Notes under the pieces: model-generated | What the model saw: only the letters and a program-made list of their open reading frames with translations | Told to the model about the DNA's origin: nothing | Database searches by the model: none | Translations under genes and position numbers: made by a program | Shown: piece by piece, positions 42,501 through 53,943 of the stretch | How positions within the stretch are numbered: the first letter of the stretch is position 1 | How the letters are laid out: every line of letters begins with the position of its first letter | DNA from: Imbricaverruca yamaguchii | Taxonomy: Eukaryota; Arthropoda; Thecostraca; Neoverrucidae | Assembly (NCBI GenBank): GCA_034440575.1 | Contig: JAOTOL010001498.1 | Coordinates: forward strand, 806,001 to 870,000 | Reading direction: 5' to 3' | Length of the DNA stretch: 64,000 bases

Positions 42501-42956
42501 TTTGTAGATATTTCTATTATACGAATACCAGGCTATGTGAGGTCAATGGGCTATGACTTCATTTCTGTAAAAAAGGTAAGTCAGTGTGTTGCCTGTTGGC
42601 TTTAGGGCGCATCGGCTGCGCTGGTCATACAGCGGTTTGTTGCCAGTTCTGCTGCAATGTATGTGCTAAAATCATTCATATTTCCTGCTTATACATCATG
42701 TGGCACCACGCCACCTCACCTGTGAACATAATGTCAGCTGCGAGCTGACTGATAATCACCTCAATTCGTGTAAGATAACCTTTTCTAAATAACACTCTCT
42801 AGTTCATTTTACGGACTGGATGTGAACTAAACGTCAATGTATATTGTTGACCCCTGGTCACTCCAGAGTAGCTACTGGAGCTACTCAATGTATATCACAC
42901 TTGAAATTGTGAATGATTTACGTGGCATGGTTCGCTAACCATCCACATCGTTCCAT

Positions 42957-42995
<39 letters not shown>

Positions 42996-44871
42996 CTCCC
43001 TCTCTTTTATTTTTCTCTCTCTCACACCCCCTCCCTCTCTCCCTCCCAAAAGTACATATTTCAGTGTAAATGTATTCGTTGCGTCATGCAACGCACTATT
43101 TTGCTTGACACGGAACTATATATTAATAAAGGGCGCAATGGCGAGGGGTGGCCCGAAACCCTCGCCTATCCACAGATAAGAAGGCTGATGAAATACACCG
43201 GCAAACGAGGAAAACTGACTTCCTTGGTGACGTAAGTAGACGATGGCAACCTGAATAGTGCCTGTTCTGATCAGCCGCCGGAAACATCCGGTGTCTGTGT
43301 GCAGAACTTTGCCGCAGGACGTTTATCCAACAGCGCTACAGAGGTTAGACACGAGGTGGGGTGCCGACCAACCAGGGTGGTCTCAATAGAACATAAAACA
43401 AATATTAATTGAGAGGCATGTGCTGGCACCGGACTACTTTCAATGTGAAATGAGAAAAAATGTCTGGGATGGGAGTTTCCCAGCATACCCTCCCTTATCT
43501 GCGCACCGCTTCCCTTGGGTACTACGTTGTGTCCGACTATGGTTGTCAATGCTAAGCAGCTAAGCGTGCGTATTGGTAAACGCAAACTGATTACAGCCAT
43601 TCCTATGGATCCTCAAATATCTTACCTCTACCAGCGGACCGCCATATTTTCCCGATGCAAGCGCCACACAAAGCCACACTGCTGCTACACTAGCGGCCAC
43701 CCACCCTGTTCTCTCGATATCTCACAGCAGTGCACACACACATATATACATTACAGTCGGAGGAATAGATATTACAGTCGGAGGAGCCACACTGCCGCTA
43801 CACTAGCGGCCACCCACCCTGTTCTCTCGATATCTCACAGCAGTACACACACACACATATATACATTACAGTCGGAGGAGCCACACTGCCACTACACTAG
43901 CGGCCACCCACCCTGTTCTCTCGATATCTCACAGCAGTACACACACACACTGGCACCACACACACATATACACATTAGTCGGAGGAACCACACTGCCACC
44001 GCACTGACATACGACACACATGAACGGTGTCGGACCGGATGCTTTGACGACAGCACGTACCCGTAGCAGGCGACCTCTATGTCGGCGCGGATCTTGACCG
44101 AAGCGAGCGTCAACTTCCGCTGGATGTCCTGCAGCAGCGTCTCCTTGGTCTTCTCATCCAGTTCGCATTCGTCGAGCAGGGACGGCTCGCTGTAAGCATG
44201 GCGTGCCGTCAGCGGCCCGCACCTGGGTTACATCAGCACATTGCAGCCGCACGCCGCAGGCCGGCGAGCCGCGCTGGTGGAGCGTCGCCTCGCTCACCCC
44301 CGCTTTCACATCCAGTGGAGACTGAACACAGTGACGTCACACCATACTGCGCACACAGGCAGAATTCAGAGGCAGGCAATGGCGTCACATATGAGGCACC
44401 AGTGAACGAATATCAATCTTCTGTTCCGTGAACTACGGGTATTATTAAAGATCAAACATCACGTCTGAGCTGGCAGTTGGGCGATTCAGTGCCAAGTAAA
44501 TCAGTCTTTCGTCCTGAAACTGCAATGCACTTATTCTTGGTTGGCATGTATTTCACTCTTCACTGCTTTAATCCCAATCAATAAAACGCTCGGCACCAAC
44601 TAAAACAGCGTTTGGCGCCAATAACCGATATAATTGGTTGGCAATTGGCGCATGGACAAAGAACATGTGCGAATAAGCGAAAGCGACAATGAAGGTATAA
44701 GTGGTGGGGCCGACGAAGCATACATTTCATAAACCAATAGTTTACGAGGCATGGATACAGCTGTGAAATCCTCATGCCTTTCTCCAGCATTGATCTGCCA
44801 CCTTCGTCACACTGCGAGGAGCGAACAACTGTATTGGGAACTTTACTCGACTAATATTGTTCTCCGCGCGG

Positions 44872-44929
<58 letters not shown>

Positions 44930-47900
44930 AGTGCCAAACATTCCTAGTCTGAAGCAGCCTGCCAAAACCCTAAGACTATGAAAACAAGGTAACACTTCTG
45001 TATTTTTAGACTTTGAGCACATTAGTACATTATTCGCTACTTAGTCATTGGGGTTTAGGGGCGCTTCTTCCACAGAGGTCATATAGCGCCCTACATAATC
45101 CGCTACGGAACATGTTTATTATGCAGCATCCAGAACAGAAAGGGAACCTGCACAGTAATGCAGACACGTGCAAAGCACACAGGTAATCTGATCAGGTCAG
45201 AAACTCATCCTAGTCCAGAAAAACCAGTCGGCGACGCTAACCTCAGCATTTGTATTCCATTCACAATGCCGCAGCTCCACCAATTCATAAGCAGATGTCG
45301 TTCATAAACACCAACAGCTAACAAGGTCAACACGCACCTGTTTCGTTGGTTAGTCATTTGGATCTAAGGGTACTTTGATCTGTAATAGACATCCGTTTCA
45401 ATCATAGCGTTATCATCGCTACCCGGGAGCAGAGGAGCACCCAAGAAGTGGTCAGGGGATCTTGAAGTCTCGCTTAGCAATGCAAACATGCACATTCTCC
45501 TGCACGTTTCCAGCTCCGGGCTAGCAAATGCTCACAACTTATTGAGCACACCAATGATGCAACCCGGGTCGAAAATACTGACTATTTTTGAATGGGCTCT
45601 CCCGGAAACAAAAGGAGCCGCATATCACCACATTACACGCTACCAGCCAACAGGCCTCCTGACCCACGTGACCAGGTAGCCATGGCACGCTACCAGCCGA
45701 CCGCCGCTGACCCACGTGACCAGGTAGCCGTGTCACGCAATCACCAGCCGACCGGCCTGCCGACCCATGCGGCCATGCTGACACTGAACTTTCAGAAAAC
45801 ATTGGCAAGTGAATCGCAATGATTTCACCATAAGCAAGTACAGATATATGGAACACATTTGTGCCCTGTGTTCCCCGTCCCCCTTACCTTTCGTGTCTTT
45901 AACTGTGGTGTTGACAAATAGCTTGGAACATTACGGAAAAACAAACGCCATCAGCGAAACTCCCATCTGATTTTGAGTGGCTAATCCAAACTGCAGTTGC
46001 AAACGATGAATTCGATACTTGAAATCACTGGCGGTTTCGAAGGTTAGCTGGCCCATTGCACACCACATAACTCACTTGACTGCCTGCTTGAAGACATCGT
46101 AGGCAGAGCCCGGCTTCTTGCTCTTCTCCTCGAAGTGCCAGGCTGTTTTGCGGTATAGCTCCTCGAATTGCTCGTCCGTATCGTACTCGAGCAGCTCGCT
46201 CACGTGCCGAAGGATCGACTGCACAGCCTTTGCCTTCGAGTACTTCTTCGTGCACTCTTCAATGCCCTCGGGCGACACGCGCCGCTTGGACAGATCGATG
46301 TAGCCTGCGGGGACACGTGGTGCAGACTTGGGACATGCGATGACGGCATGTGGCGGTCGCCAAAACCTGCGATAACTACTGCCCCACCTGTCTGGTTATT
46401 GTCCAAAGTTTTCTGATTCCTCTGAAAAATATTGCAAAAAACATAATCGACACGGCCGAGAATATGATTATGAAAAAATCAAAAGCGAGGTAGAGTCCCA
46501 TCGGCAACTCCATGTTAGGAACGACACATCACGATGGAAGATTGACCGCGGCTGAATAGAATGTCAATTGTGATCACTGTCAGTACGATGCTTAGTGAAT
46601 AAAATTAAGCGCGCTCCACCCCTCGAAATTAGCTCATCGAAGACGATTATAACACACGCAAAGTTTCCTAACTGAGGAAAACTATGCATATTAATGTATT
46701 CCGAATTACGACATATTTCAAGTGATTAACTATGTGCATAGTGCAATGCTTTCAGCAACAAAAGCCTACCACGTATCCAATATGAGCGTTGCTACCTTTA
46801 TTTACATTTTATCCACAAACATGCCATTTTTAAGGCCTTTCTTTTGATCAGAAGATCTTTTGCTGGAAGATAGCGCTTGTAGACTAGCTATTGAAATTAT
46901 CATAATTTGACAGTCCAGTGTGTTTTTCACTTTCAGTTAATCGTCTCGATACAAGGGGAAATAATTCCTTTTTCTGAGCGGCTAACTAAAACCAGACATG
47001 GAATAAACTGTAGAATCAAATTAAGCCCATAATATTTCAGACTGAAAACTGGAACAGATACCTCATCGAAGCCTTCAAAATGATGAAAAAGATGGCTGGA
47101 AGCCCTCTTTCTCTCTCAGAGAGACGATAAGTTAGCACCAACACTGTGCTTAAAGACCAATCACAATTTCGAAAGAAGTTAAGGAACGTTCAGGAACTCA
47201 GCTCTTGGTGTATTTCACTTGGAAGACTAATGAAGGCTGTCGTTGTTGTTGCTGTTATCAAGGATAAGAAAATCACGAACCGCGGCATCAGGAAGACTGC
47301 AGTGGACTGCAAATGAACGGCAGCTTGACAACGGGTCAAAATATGTCCGCCGTCTATGTGATCAAAATGATGGGTGCAAAATATGTGGAGATCCTCACAG
47401 GCTACACAGAAGTTTGGCGACGAGACCAAAAGGAAATGGCACGCACACTGTCTGAAAACGCGCTGTTTAAACTGTGACGAAAACAGATATAAAAAATCAT
47501 GTTAAACAGTTTAAATCTACCACCACCAGCGTCCCCCCTTCCGTTGGAAGCGCCTTCTACCTTCAGCGAATTCGACCAGCACAAGGGTCGTAAGGGTCGC
47601 AAGGGTCTGTGACCAGCCCTCTGGTCACAGACGGACCAATAACTCAGTGTGGATAGCGCACCAGACGCTACTGAAACATCCATCCAACAGGTGGCACGTG
47701 CGGCCGCCATGGGGCGGAAGCTACACGACTGCACTTTCAACATTAGCCTCAGCATGGCTAAGTTAGACGGTCACATGCAAAATGTGCCACGAAGAGGTAA
47801 CGCTTACAGTGTTTGTGGCAATGTACTGCAGTCTATGTGTCCTGACCAAAAGAGTTGCAACAGTTTAATGAGCAAGTTAAAAAACCTCCATGTACTCCAT

Positions 47901-50900
47901 GTCCATGCTGTCGTGCGAGTCATAAAACCGATCGATGAGCTTGCATTTCACCTAAGCAATTATGTTCATCAACCAATCTATATTACGATCCAACCCGTCC
48001 CCAACGCTCTCTGAGAGTGCGTCAGCATCATAATAAATAAAGACTGAGGTCATTAAACCGTCCTTTACCACATCGTACCATACAAGTCAAGTTAACAAGT
48101 TAAGTTACCGTACAAATTAACCATTACTGACCATTAGCTAGTTAACACGAGCCCTGAAGGGCCTCTGAAAACAACTCGCACTGGAGGGGGGGGGGCGGAT
48201 TCCGCAACCCCGAAGATCTTAGCTCCTATGAATGCTAGAGCAACGAAATTCGCAGGGTGGATGGACACGATAGTGAACTCTATTGTGTGCAAAGTGCATG
48301 ACCTTAGGTCAATATCTTCCTGGTCAAATGAGGTCAAAATATCAAAATGTTCTGGTTTTGCGTGTTTTGGCTTGTCATTGTTATGGATCGCTGTGATTGT
48401 GTTTAAGTGCTCCAAAATTGGCATTAATGATGTTTTGGACACTACTAATCATGCAATACACATGTCAGATCCGCCATTTGACCTCAGGTCACCTATATAG
48501 GAGCACTTCATTAGGTCATTAGGTCATTACCTACTCCAGTTACCGGAACTGGGCTCCCAACCCGACTGCTCCGTTGGGCGGCTCGGCGCAATCGGCTTCG
48601 CAAAGAAAGGAGTGAAATACATGAATAAAGTATGGAAACGCTTAGGCACACAATTACAAACAGTAGATTTCGGGATGTGTAGGGAGTAACATGTAAAGTA
48701 ACAGTCATTTGCATTTATGACCAGCATAATCGCATGACAGTCATTTGCATTTATGAGTCATAAATCAAATCAAACAAATCAAATGTCAAATTGACACATT
48801 CCAGTTGACCAAGTTTGGTTCCATTAGCCTGTCATGAACTTGACCTGACTTGATCTCGGGGACCTAACATGACTGTTAAATTATATAGCATAACAATATG
48901 CATCAAACAAGTCGCTAGTGTTGTCAAGAACACTTCCCTTTTGCCAATATACGGGAAGCGCATCAGCGCCGATTTTTGTAGTCTGGCGCTGCGAATTGCT
49001 TTTACTTTAACAGCCCCTAACTTGAAAACGTTTCGGCCGATTTCCATTTTTCTTGCTTTAAACATTGCACCGGTCATTTCTAAGCAGGTATGCAAAAAAT
49101 TGGCGTATATCGGCCGGTACAATATAGAGTTTTGTACGAAAAATCGAAAGGGTTGGCGGATTTCGCCATCCCCCCTCTAGAGCGTGTGTTAACCTGCCAT
49201 GAACTTGACCTGACTTGACCTCGGCGACTTGACATGACTTTGAAACAATGTAGCATGACAATGTGCATCAAACAAGTCGCTACTTTTGCCAAGAACACTC
49301 CTTTTTGGGAAGCGTATCAGCGCCGATATTTGTGGTCTGGCGCCGATACACTTTTTGTGTGTGGAATTTTGCAACCCCTAACTTGAAAAATTGTCGGTCG
49401 ATTTTAATTTGTCTTACTTTAAACAACGCGCCGCTCATTTATTAGCAGGTACACAAACAATAACGTATATCGGCCGGTAAAATCTGGAGTTATCTACGCA
49501 AAAACCGGAGGGGGTGGGCGGATTTCTCACCCCCCTCCAGGGCGCGTGTTAAGAGGGGAAAATTGTTTACACAGACGCATGTAAAACAGAGCCTTCAGTT
49601 ATGCAACGATTGCATATCACCTATATGCATTTGTGTTCAATATGCGTTCAACGTTGAATGCCAAACTTTGTTCAACGTTAAACTGAAGTAGTAAGAATAC
49701 AATCAAAGGCTTACTATCACGCGCCCTGGAGAGGGGGGGGGGGGCGAAATCCGCCCCTCGCTCCGGTATTTTCGTAGATAACTCCAAATTTTTACGTCAT
49801 TGTTTGTGTACCTGCTTATAAAGGACCGGCGCGTTGTCAAAGGCAAGAAAAATGAAAATAGACCGAATTTTTTTTTCGAGTTAAGGGTCGCTAAAGTTTA
49901 AAAAAAAATCTTAGCGCCAGACCACAAATATCGGCGCTGATGCGCTTCACGTATATTGGCAAAATGAAATGCTCTTGGCAAAACTAGCGACTTGTTTGAT
50001 GTACATTGTTATGCTATATTGTTTCAAAGTCATGTCAGGTCACCGAGGTCAAGTCAGGTCAAGTTCATAACAGGCTAACACACGCCCTGGAGGGGGATGG
50101 CGGATTCCGCCCACCCCTCCGATTTTTCGTACATAACTGCATATTGTACCGGCCGATATACGCCATTGTTTTGCGTACCTGCTTGGACATGACCGGCGCA
50201 TTGCTTAAAGCAAGAAAAATGAAAATCGGACAACAATTTTTCAAGTCAGGGGCCATTAAAGTAAAAAAAAACTTCACAGCGCCAGACCACAAAAATCGGC
50301 GCTGATGCGCTTCCCGTATATATTGGCGAAAATGGAAATTTGACACTAGTTTTTGACAACACTAGCAACTTGTTTGATGCATATTGTTATGGTATATAAT
50401 GCAAAAGTCATGTTAGGTCGCCGAAGTCAGGTCAGGTCAAGTTCATGACAGGCTAATGGAACCAAACTTGGTCAACTGGAATGTTGTCATAATTGCAAGT
50501 GACTGTCATGCGCTTGATGTCACTTTGCATGTTACTCCCTACACATCCAGAAATCTACTGTTTGTCATTGTGTGCCTAAGCGTTTCCCATACTTTATTCA
50601 TGTATTTCACTCCTTTCTTTGTGAAGCGGATTGTGCCGAGCCGCCCAACGGAGCAGTCGGGTGGGCAGCCCGGTTCCGGTAACTGGAGCAGGTAATGACC
50701 TGATAAAGTGCTCCTATATAGGTGACCTGAGGTCAAATGACGGACCTGACATCTGTATTGCATCTTTAGTAATGTCGGAAACATCATTAATGCCAATTTT
50801 GGAGCATTTAAACACAATAACAGCGATCCATATCAATGACCAGCGAAGGCATGGAAAACGAGAAAATGCTCAATTTTTAACCTCATTTGACCTTGAAGAT

Positions 50901-53474
50901 ATTGACCTAAGGTCATTAAATTTGCACACCATAGAGTTCGTCATCGTGCCCATCCACCCTGCGAATTTTGTTGCTCTAGCCTTAATAGGAGCCGAGATAT
51001 TAGAGGGGGCGGAATCCGCCCCCTCCAGAGCGCGCAATTTTCAGAGGCCCTCCAGGGCGCGTGTTAATAGCTCTATTCTGAGGTAGATTCTGCTAACCAT
51101 AGTCAGCATCAGTAATTATAATCCCAGCATAATTAATTTTGCAATATTAATTTGACACTGCATCGCATGGTTGGGCTAGGAGGCCATTATCCATTACTAT
51201 AATCGATGATAACGATGAAGTTGTTACATTTTTCTCGAAGTACCAAACTGTACCCGAAAATAAAACGCTCTCATTGTTTGGCTGGAAGAGCGATCTGTGG
51301 CTGTTTACATCTGTGTTCGCGCGCATGATTGATTCACATCTATCGGTTGGTTGTGTTGCTTAGCGACCTGCACGTTGGTGGCGGCGGCGGTGGTGGCTAT
51401 TGGCCTTACGACACGTCGACCATTGGGCCATACAGCATCGCCAATCCCTCACGCCGATTGACCGTATGCGAAAGCAGCGACGGCTGAGACTCCATCCTAC
51501 AATATCTGGATTGTGAGATGGGTCACTTGCCCATAGAATACTCGTCCCTGACAGGCATGTTGGTGTGGAGACAAAAAAGGCTGCAATTTCAAGGAATTCT
51601 AGAGCTGTTGTGGAACCTGGGATCTGATCAGCTCTTCACAAAAACAATATGAACAGCACAAGAAATCGTCATGCATGAATGCCCATAACCCGCATCCAAC
51701 ATAAGCATAAAAGGCCACTCATATCGACGTAATGACAACTGTGAATAGCCATTTACGGAAATAGTAAACATAATTTGTGGCAATAGAACACGCTTCCAGC
51801 TCAGGCATTGTACGAGTCCCATCGTCTAAAAACACAACATTAACAATGTCAGAACGGTAGAAAACCGAGCAAATTGTTTTTCAATCATACATTTCAATGA
51901 CATGAGCTGCTAATCGAGCTGTAAAATTATATAACTTTGAGAACATATACAAATCATGATTCGAAAGCAGGTATAATAAGACTGATTTACGAAATATTTA
52001 GGAATCCACGGATTCGCCGCTTAACTATCAGGTCATCGCTAGGTCGGGAGTATGCATCGTATGTAACTGCCAGCAATGGTTACCACCTATACAGGATACA
52101 GGGTTAAAATTATGGTTGTTGTCAGGTGCGAGATGTCGAAACGAGCATAGCAGGATGTCCAAATTTGTCAAGGAATTGGTGCAATTTAAATGCCCTTGCT
52201 GTCTTTCAGACTAAAATATGAGTCAATGGTGTCGGTACTTGTGACTGGACCTCTATCATTTGTTTAGAGATTCATAATTTAAGAAGAGCTACATTAGGGA
52301 TTGGGAGAATAACAACTGTGCTATAAACTGGCATTGTATGCCATATCACATTATAGGTCATCCCTTTACCTGAAATTGCATTGCAAAATGTTCGTGCATC
52401 ACCATTCCTTACCGAGAGCATACACATGCTATTTATGAAGAACGAGATACTGTCAGAAAGGAGACAAAAATACTTCATATCAAGGAGAAGAATGCCGATA
52501 CCTCTTCAAGAAGGATGTCTATCAAGTGTTCAGAAAGTAGTATATTCCACCCTATTTAATTTATATATTCACGAATAATTTATCACTAACAGGGTATCAC
52601 ATACAAAATATTGTCAGGCGATCGTCAAGAGTAACGAACGTCATCTCTATCCCTGGCTGCCGCCAAAAGGGGTACCGAATGCAGACCATTTGTAGACCGT
52701 CGCCACAAAGGCAACGAATGCAGGCCCATTACCAAACCATCACCAAAAGGTGACGAATGCACACCCATTGTCAGAGCATCGCCAAGAGGGCAACGTATGC
52801 AGACCACGTGCCAGGTCATCGCCAAATGTGTCTGTGTGGAAGTATCCATAGCGACGCCCTGATGTCGAAATGGTTGACCCTGACGCACAAATACAGTTAA
52901 GTTGGGACGCTCCACCTTATCCACTTGCCATGAACATTGAACTAAAGGGAATTAATTAAACTCACACTATTCAACCCATTTTTCTCACAAAGAAAAAAAA
53001 AAAAGAAAAAAAAAAATCCAAAAAGAAAAGAAATTTTTAAAATTAGAAACAAATTCCGGTAGTAGCATCCAAGTGACCGGTCATAATGACTGGATTTCGA
53101 AAACATCGGCAGCTGAAGTTGCATGCCAAGTGCACCCTAGAGCTATCAAGCAGTGTCCGCTTACATTGTTGGACTGAGCCTTGCCAAGTGGGTACAGACT
53201 GCAAGACTGCAAAACGACTGACGTCATTCTCACCTTTGTCCTTGTCGACCCTCATTACAACGACCGGCTCCGTCTTGCCCACGCTGATCAGCTTGTTGAT
53301 GGAACGAATACGCCGACGCGACAACTCCGACAGCAGAATCATGCCTTCGATATTGTTGTACTCCAGCAGATCCACGTAGGCGCCCATTTCGGCGATTTCT
53401 CGTACGGTCACCATGACAACGTCGTCGATCTCTGGAAACTTCTGACTGTAGAAGCGGCATGCTAGTTGTGGCAT
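36505..53474 (-). CDS. eIF2S1: Translation initiation factor eIF2 subunit alpha, six coding exons
   Basis: eIF2-alpha is part of the GTP-binding eIF2 complex that brings initiator Met-tRNA to the 40S ribosome; phosphorylation of one serine shuts down initiation under stress. Coding exons on the minus strand: 53474-53234, 46304-46076, 44189-44061, 39715-39609, 38155-38040 and 36660-36505. They total 978 nt, 325 aa plus stop, with matching phases (1, 2, 2, 1, 0) and GT-AG junctions throughout. Residues 1-90 are the S1 domain ([19 protein letters not shown]) with the regulatory serine in [12 protein letters not shown] at residue 52, Ser51 in standard numbering. The helical domain follows, then the C-terminal domain ([42 protein letters not shown]) and an acidic tail ending VKAD. 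Human length is 315, so this is full length. The start ATG lies 10 nt after a likely acceptor (TGATTGCAG), so a 5' UTR exon is expected upstream, near 53.6-53.7 kb. Introns are 6929, 1886, 4345, 1453 and 1379 bp. Confidence 0.97.
36640..36930 (-). repeat. Tandem triplication of the last-exon 3' splice site of eIF2-alpha
   Basis: A unit of about 98-102 bp is present three times. Each contains a pyrimidine-poor acceptor (GTCCTCAG, GTCCTCAG, GCCCCCAG) followed by C(C/T)CAAGATCGTGACGG, the first 15-16 nt of the last exon. True exon start is 36660; the two upstream copies would start at 36758 and 36860. The copies also carry GTGATACCTTGCTTTATCACG, intron sequence on the far side. Confidence 0.88.
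36931..37499. other. eIF2-alpha intron 5, unassigned part
   Basis: No element recognised here; the rest of intron 5 holds a tail module at 37500-37555 and unassigned DNA to 38039. Confidence 0.4.
37500..37555 (+). mobile_element. LINE/SINE tail module, copy D
   Basis: GGGCGCTGTATAACCACTGC, then AGTTGATGCGCCCCAAAACC and CTAATAACTAACTAAC. The cleanest hairpin of the family (GGGCGC pairs with GCGCCC). Some related-looking sequence (GTATAACGCCCAGAGC) lies directly 5', so the copy may be a little longer. No convincing flanking duplication. Confidence 0.6.
38156..39608. other. eIF2-alpha intron 4, with a CA-rich tract
   Basis: A (CA)n/(CACG)n stretch spans about 38596-38650, and related CA-rich copies with ACGCACCACAAACGCCA follow to about 38790. 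Nothing else is recognised. Confidence 0.5.
39716..40334. other. eIF2-alpha intron 3, 3' part
   Basis: Unassigned intron sequence between exon 4 and the embedded LINE; includes the LINE's probable 3' UTR. Confidence 0.4.
40335..41889 (-). mobile_element. Jockey/CR1-like LINE fragment in eIF2-alpha intron 3
   Basis: Minus-strand RT remains: NYRPISLL near 41640, FGFRKNHST near 41530, MAFDTLS (motif A region) at 41420, [21 protein letters not shown] (motif B) near 41250, YFFADDTAI (motif C, both Asp kept) near 41170, and the thumb to about 40690. A C-terminal segment follows in shifted frames to about 40335. The longest uninterrupted frame is 41420-40689 (243 aa). Upstream parts have frameshifts. 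No endonuclease remains, so it is 5' truncated. It lies in the same orientation as eIF2-alpha. Confidence 0.85.
41906..41956 (-). mobile_element. Tail-only insertion E (51 bp) with perfect 16-bp target duplication
   Basis: The insert, in reverse orientation, reads TGGGCGCTGTGTAACCACTG, CAGTTGATGCGCTCTAAAACC, AAAATAACTA. It is flanked by a perfect 16-bp direct repeat, ACTAGTAATTAATAGT, at 41890-41905 and 41957-41972. This is the clearest evidence that the module alone is an insertion unit. Confidence 0.85.
41973..42175. repeat. ~45-50-bp tandem repeat, four units
   Basis: Units contain ACCTGCCACAGCAC(A)ACCC, GCAG(C)(A)CGTTAGCA and TGATACTCGTGT. They are degenerate and of uneven length. Confidence 0.75.
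42598..42637 (-). mobile_element. Tail-only insertion F (40 bp)
   Basis: GGCTTTAGGGCGCATCGGCT GCGCTGGTCATACAGCGGTT, reverse orientation. Flanked by TGTTGCC(T/A)GTT at 42587-42597 and 42638-42648 (11 bp, one mismatch). Confidence 0.7.
42959..43040. repeat. (TC)n microsatellite
   Basis: About fifteen uninterrupted TC units, then TTTC/CCCT variants. Confidence 0.93.
43668..43990. repeat. ~95-120-bp tandem repeat in eIF2-alpha intron 3, three units
   Basis: Units contain GCCACACTGC(C/T)(G/A)CTACACT, AGCGGCCACCCACCCTGTTC, TCTCGATATCTCACAGCAGT, a (CA)n run, ATATATACATTACAGTCGGAGGA. It lies about 70 bp from the exon 3 splice donor. Confidence 0.85.
44190..45040. other. eIF2-alpha intron 2, 3' part, with (AT)n
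   Basis: An (AT)n microsatellite spans about 44873-44926. No gene or other element is recognised. Confidence 0.5.
45041..45091 (-). mobile_element. Tail-only insertion G (51 bp)
   Basis: TTAGTCATTGGGGTTTAGGG GCGCTTCTTCCACAGAGGTC ATATAGCGCCC, reverse orientation. Flanked by TACATTATTCGCTAC (45026-45040) and TACATAATCCGCTAC (45092-45106), 15 bp with two mismatches, so an older insertion. Within eIF2-alpha intron 2. Confidence 0.72.
45637..45775. repeat. ~55-bp tandem repeat, three units, in intron 2
   Basis: Units contain GCTACCAGCC(A/G)AC(A/C)G and CTGACCCACGTGACCAGGTAGCC. Two units have CCACGTGACC. Confidence 0.75.
46305..48141. other. eIF2-alpha intron 1, 3' part
   Basis: No element recognised. 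A 121-codon open frame on + (47649-48014) has no domain, no neighbours and no codon pattern I can support. Confidence 0.35.
48142..49192 (+). mobile_element. TTAA MITE family F2, left arm full copy
   Basis: Bounded by TTAA (48142-48145, 49189-49192) with termini TTAACACGAGCCCTGAAGGG and CCCTCTAGAGCGTGTGTTAA. Colinear with 11264-12209. Contains two everted nuclear-receptor-type repeats, TGACCTTAGGTCA (48299-48311) and TGACCTCAGGTCA (48479-48491). Confidence 0.8.
49189..49552 (+). mobile_element. TTAA MITE family F2, left arm partial copy (3' half)
   Basis: Starts TTAACCTGCCATGAACTTGACC, inside the F2 consensus, and ends CCCTCCAGGGCGCGTGTTAA. It shares TTAA with the full copy to its left. Confidence 0.75.
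49713..50078 (-). mobile_element. TTAA MITE family F2, right arm partial copy
   Basis: Mirror image of 49189-49552: begins CACGCGCCCTGGAGAG and ends at AAGTTCATAACAGGCTAA. The terminal TTAA is eroded to TTACTATCA on the left. Confidence 0.75.
50075..51067 (-). mobile_element. TTAA MITE family F2, right arm full copy
   Basis: Reverse-orientation copy bounded by CTAA (50075-50078) and TTAA (51064-51067), with termini CACACGCCCTGGAGGG and CCCTCCAGGGCGCGTGTTAA. Contains TGACCTGAGGTCA (50723-50735) and TGACCTAAGGTCA (50903-50915), mirror positions of the left arm. Confidence 0.8.
51381..51555 (-). mobile_element. tRNA-derived SINE, family S1, in eIF2-alpha intron 1
   Basis: On the minus strand: a head with an eroded B box (GGATGGAGTCTC), the body CGGTCAATCGGCGTGAGGGATTGGCGATGC and a GTGTCGTAAGGCC ending with GCC/ACC repeats in place of AACC. 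Flanked by CA(C/T)GTTGGTG at 51371-51380 and 51556-51565. Confidence 0.72.
51566..52640. other. eIF2-alpha intron 1, 5' part
   Basis: No gene, repeat or mobile element recognised. Confidence 0.35.
52645..52830. repeat. ~45-bp degenerate tandem repeat, four units
   Basis: Units contain CATCGCCA(A/C)A(A/G)GG.AACG(A/T)ATGCAGACC. In eIF2-alpha intron 1. Confidence 0.7.
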
Positions 53475-53483
53475 GGTGAGGTT

Positions 53484-53730
53484 CCTGCAATCAGGCGACA
53501 GTCCGTCACAATTACAAATATTTCATCACATATATCGTGATACACAAATCACCAGGTTTCAGCTATATTCACTTCATTAGCTTCGACATTGCAATGAGAT
53601 TCACTTTGTGTGGGTAGGAAATGCACACACAGGGCACCCCCTGAGGGTTACACCGCGTTCACGCCCGAGGACATCGTCGCTCGGTGCTCGTCCGAGCAGC
53701 CACCCGGAACAGAACGCAGACGGCAGTCGC
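53484..53730 (-). promoter_or_regulatory. Probable 5' end region of eIF2-alpha
   Basis: An acceptor-like TGATTGCAG ends at about 53485. Further upstream, 53650-53730 is CpG-rich (GCTCGGACGAGCACCGAGCGACG on the complement), in contrast to the AT-rich DNA beside it, and could hold the 5' UTR exon and promoter. No TATA box is seen. A LINE begins right behind it at about 53731. Confidence 0.4.
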
Positions 53731-53790
53731 TAAAAGGTGATTTTAGACACAGACACACAATACTTTAGTCAACTTTAGTCAAACACGGAA

Positions 53791-53943
53791 ATGCCATCCT
53801 TCATTTTACTGTGGAACATACGTGGTTTTAGAGCCAATTTTACTGACCTTCAGGCTGTTTTATCTCAGCGAAATACCGCCGTTGTCTGTCTCCAAGAAAC
53901 CAAGCTGCCGCCTGGGGCCTATTGCTTACTAAATAGCTACTAA
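53791..53943 (+). pseudogene. LINE ORF2 start (endonuclease N-terminus), 50 codons
   Basis: ATG at 53791 opens the frame MPSFILLWNIRGFRANFTDL, then VVCLQETKLPPGAY and a stop. This is the N-terminus of an EEP endonuclease (WN.RG, QET with the catalytic Glu). It stops where an oppositely oriented ORF1 begins. The direct repeat CTAAAAGGTGA flanks the fragment (about 53731 and 53939). Confidence 0.75.

Noticed and set aside
45340..45400. Further possible tail module (GGTTAGTCATTTGGATCTAAGGG)
   Set aside because: Only the TTAGTCATTTGG part matches; hairpin not recognisable and no flanking duplication.
47649..48014. 121-codon open frame on + within eIF2-alpha intron 1
   Set aside because: No recognisable domain and no neighbouring exon; compatible with chance.
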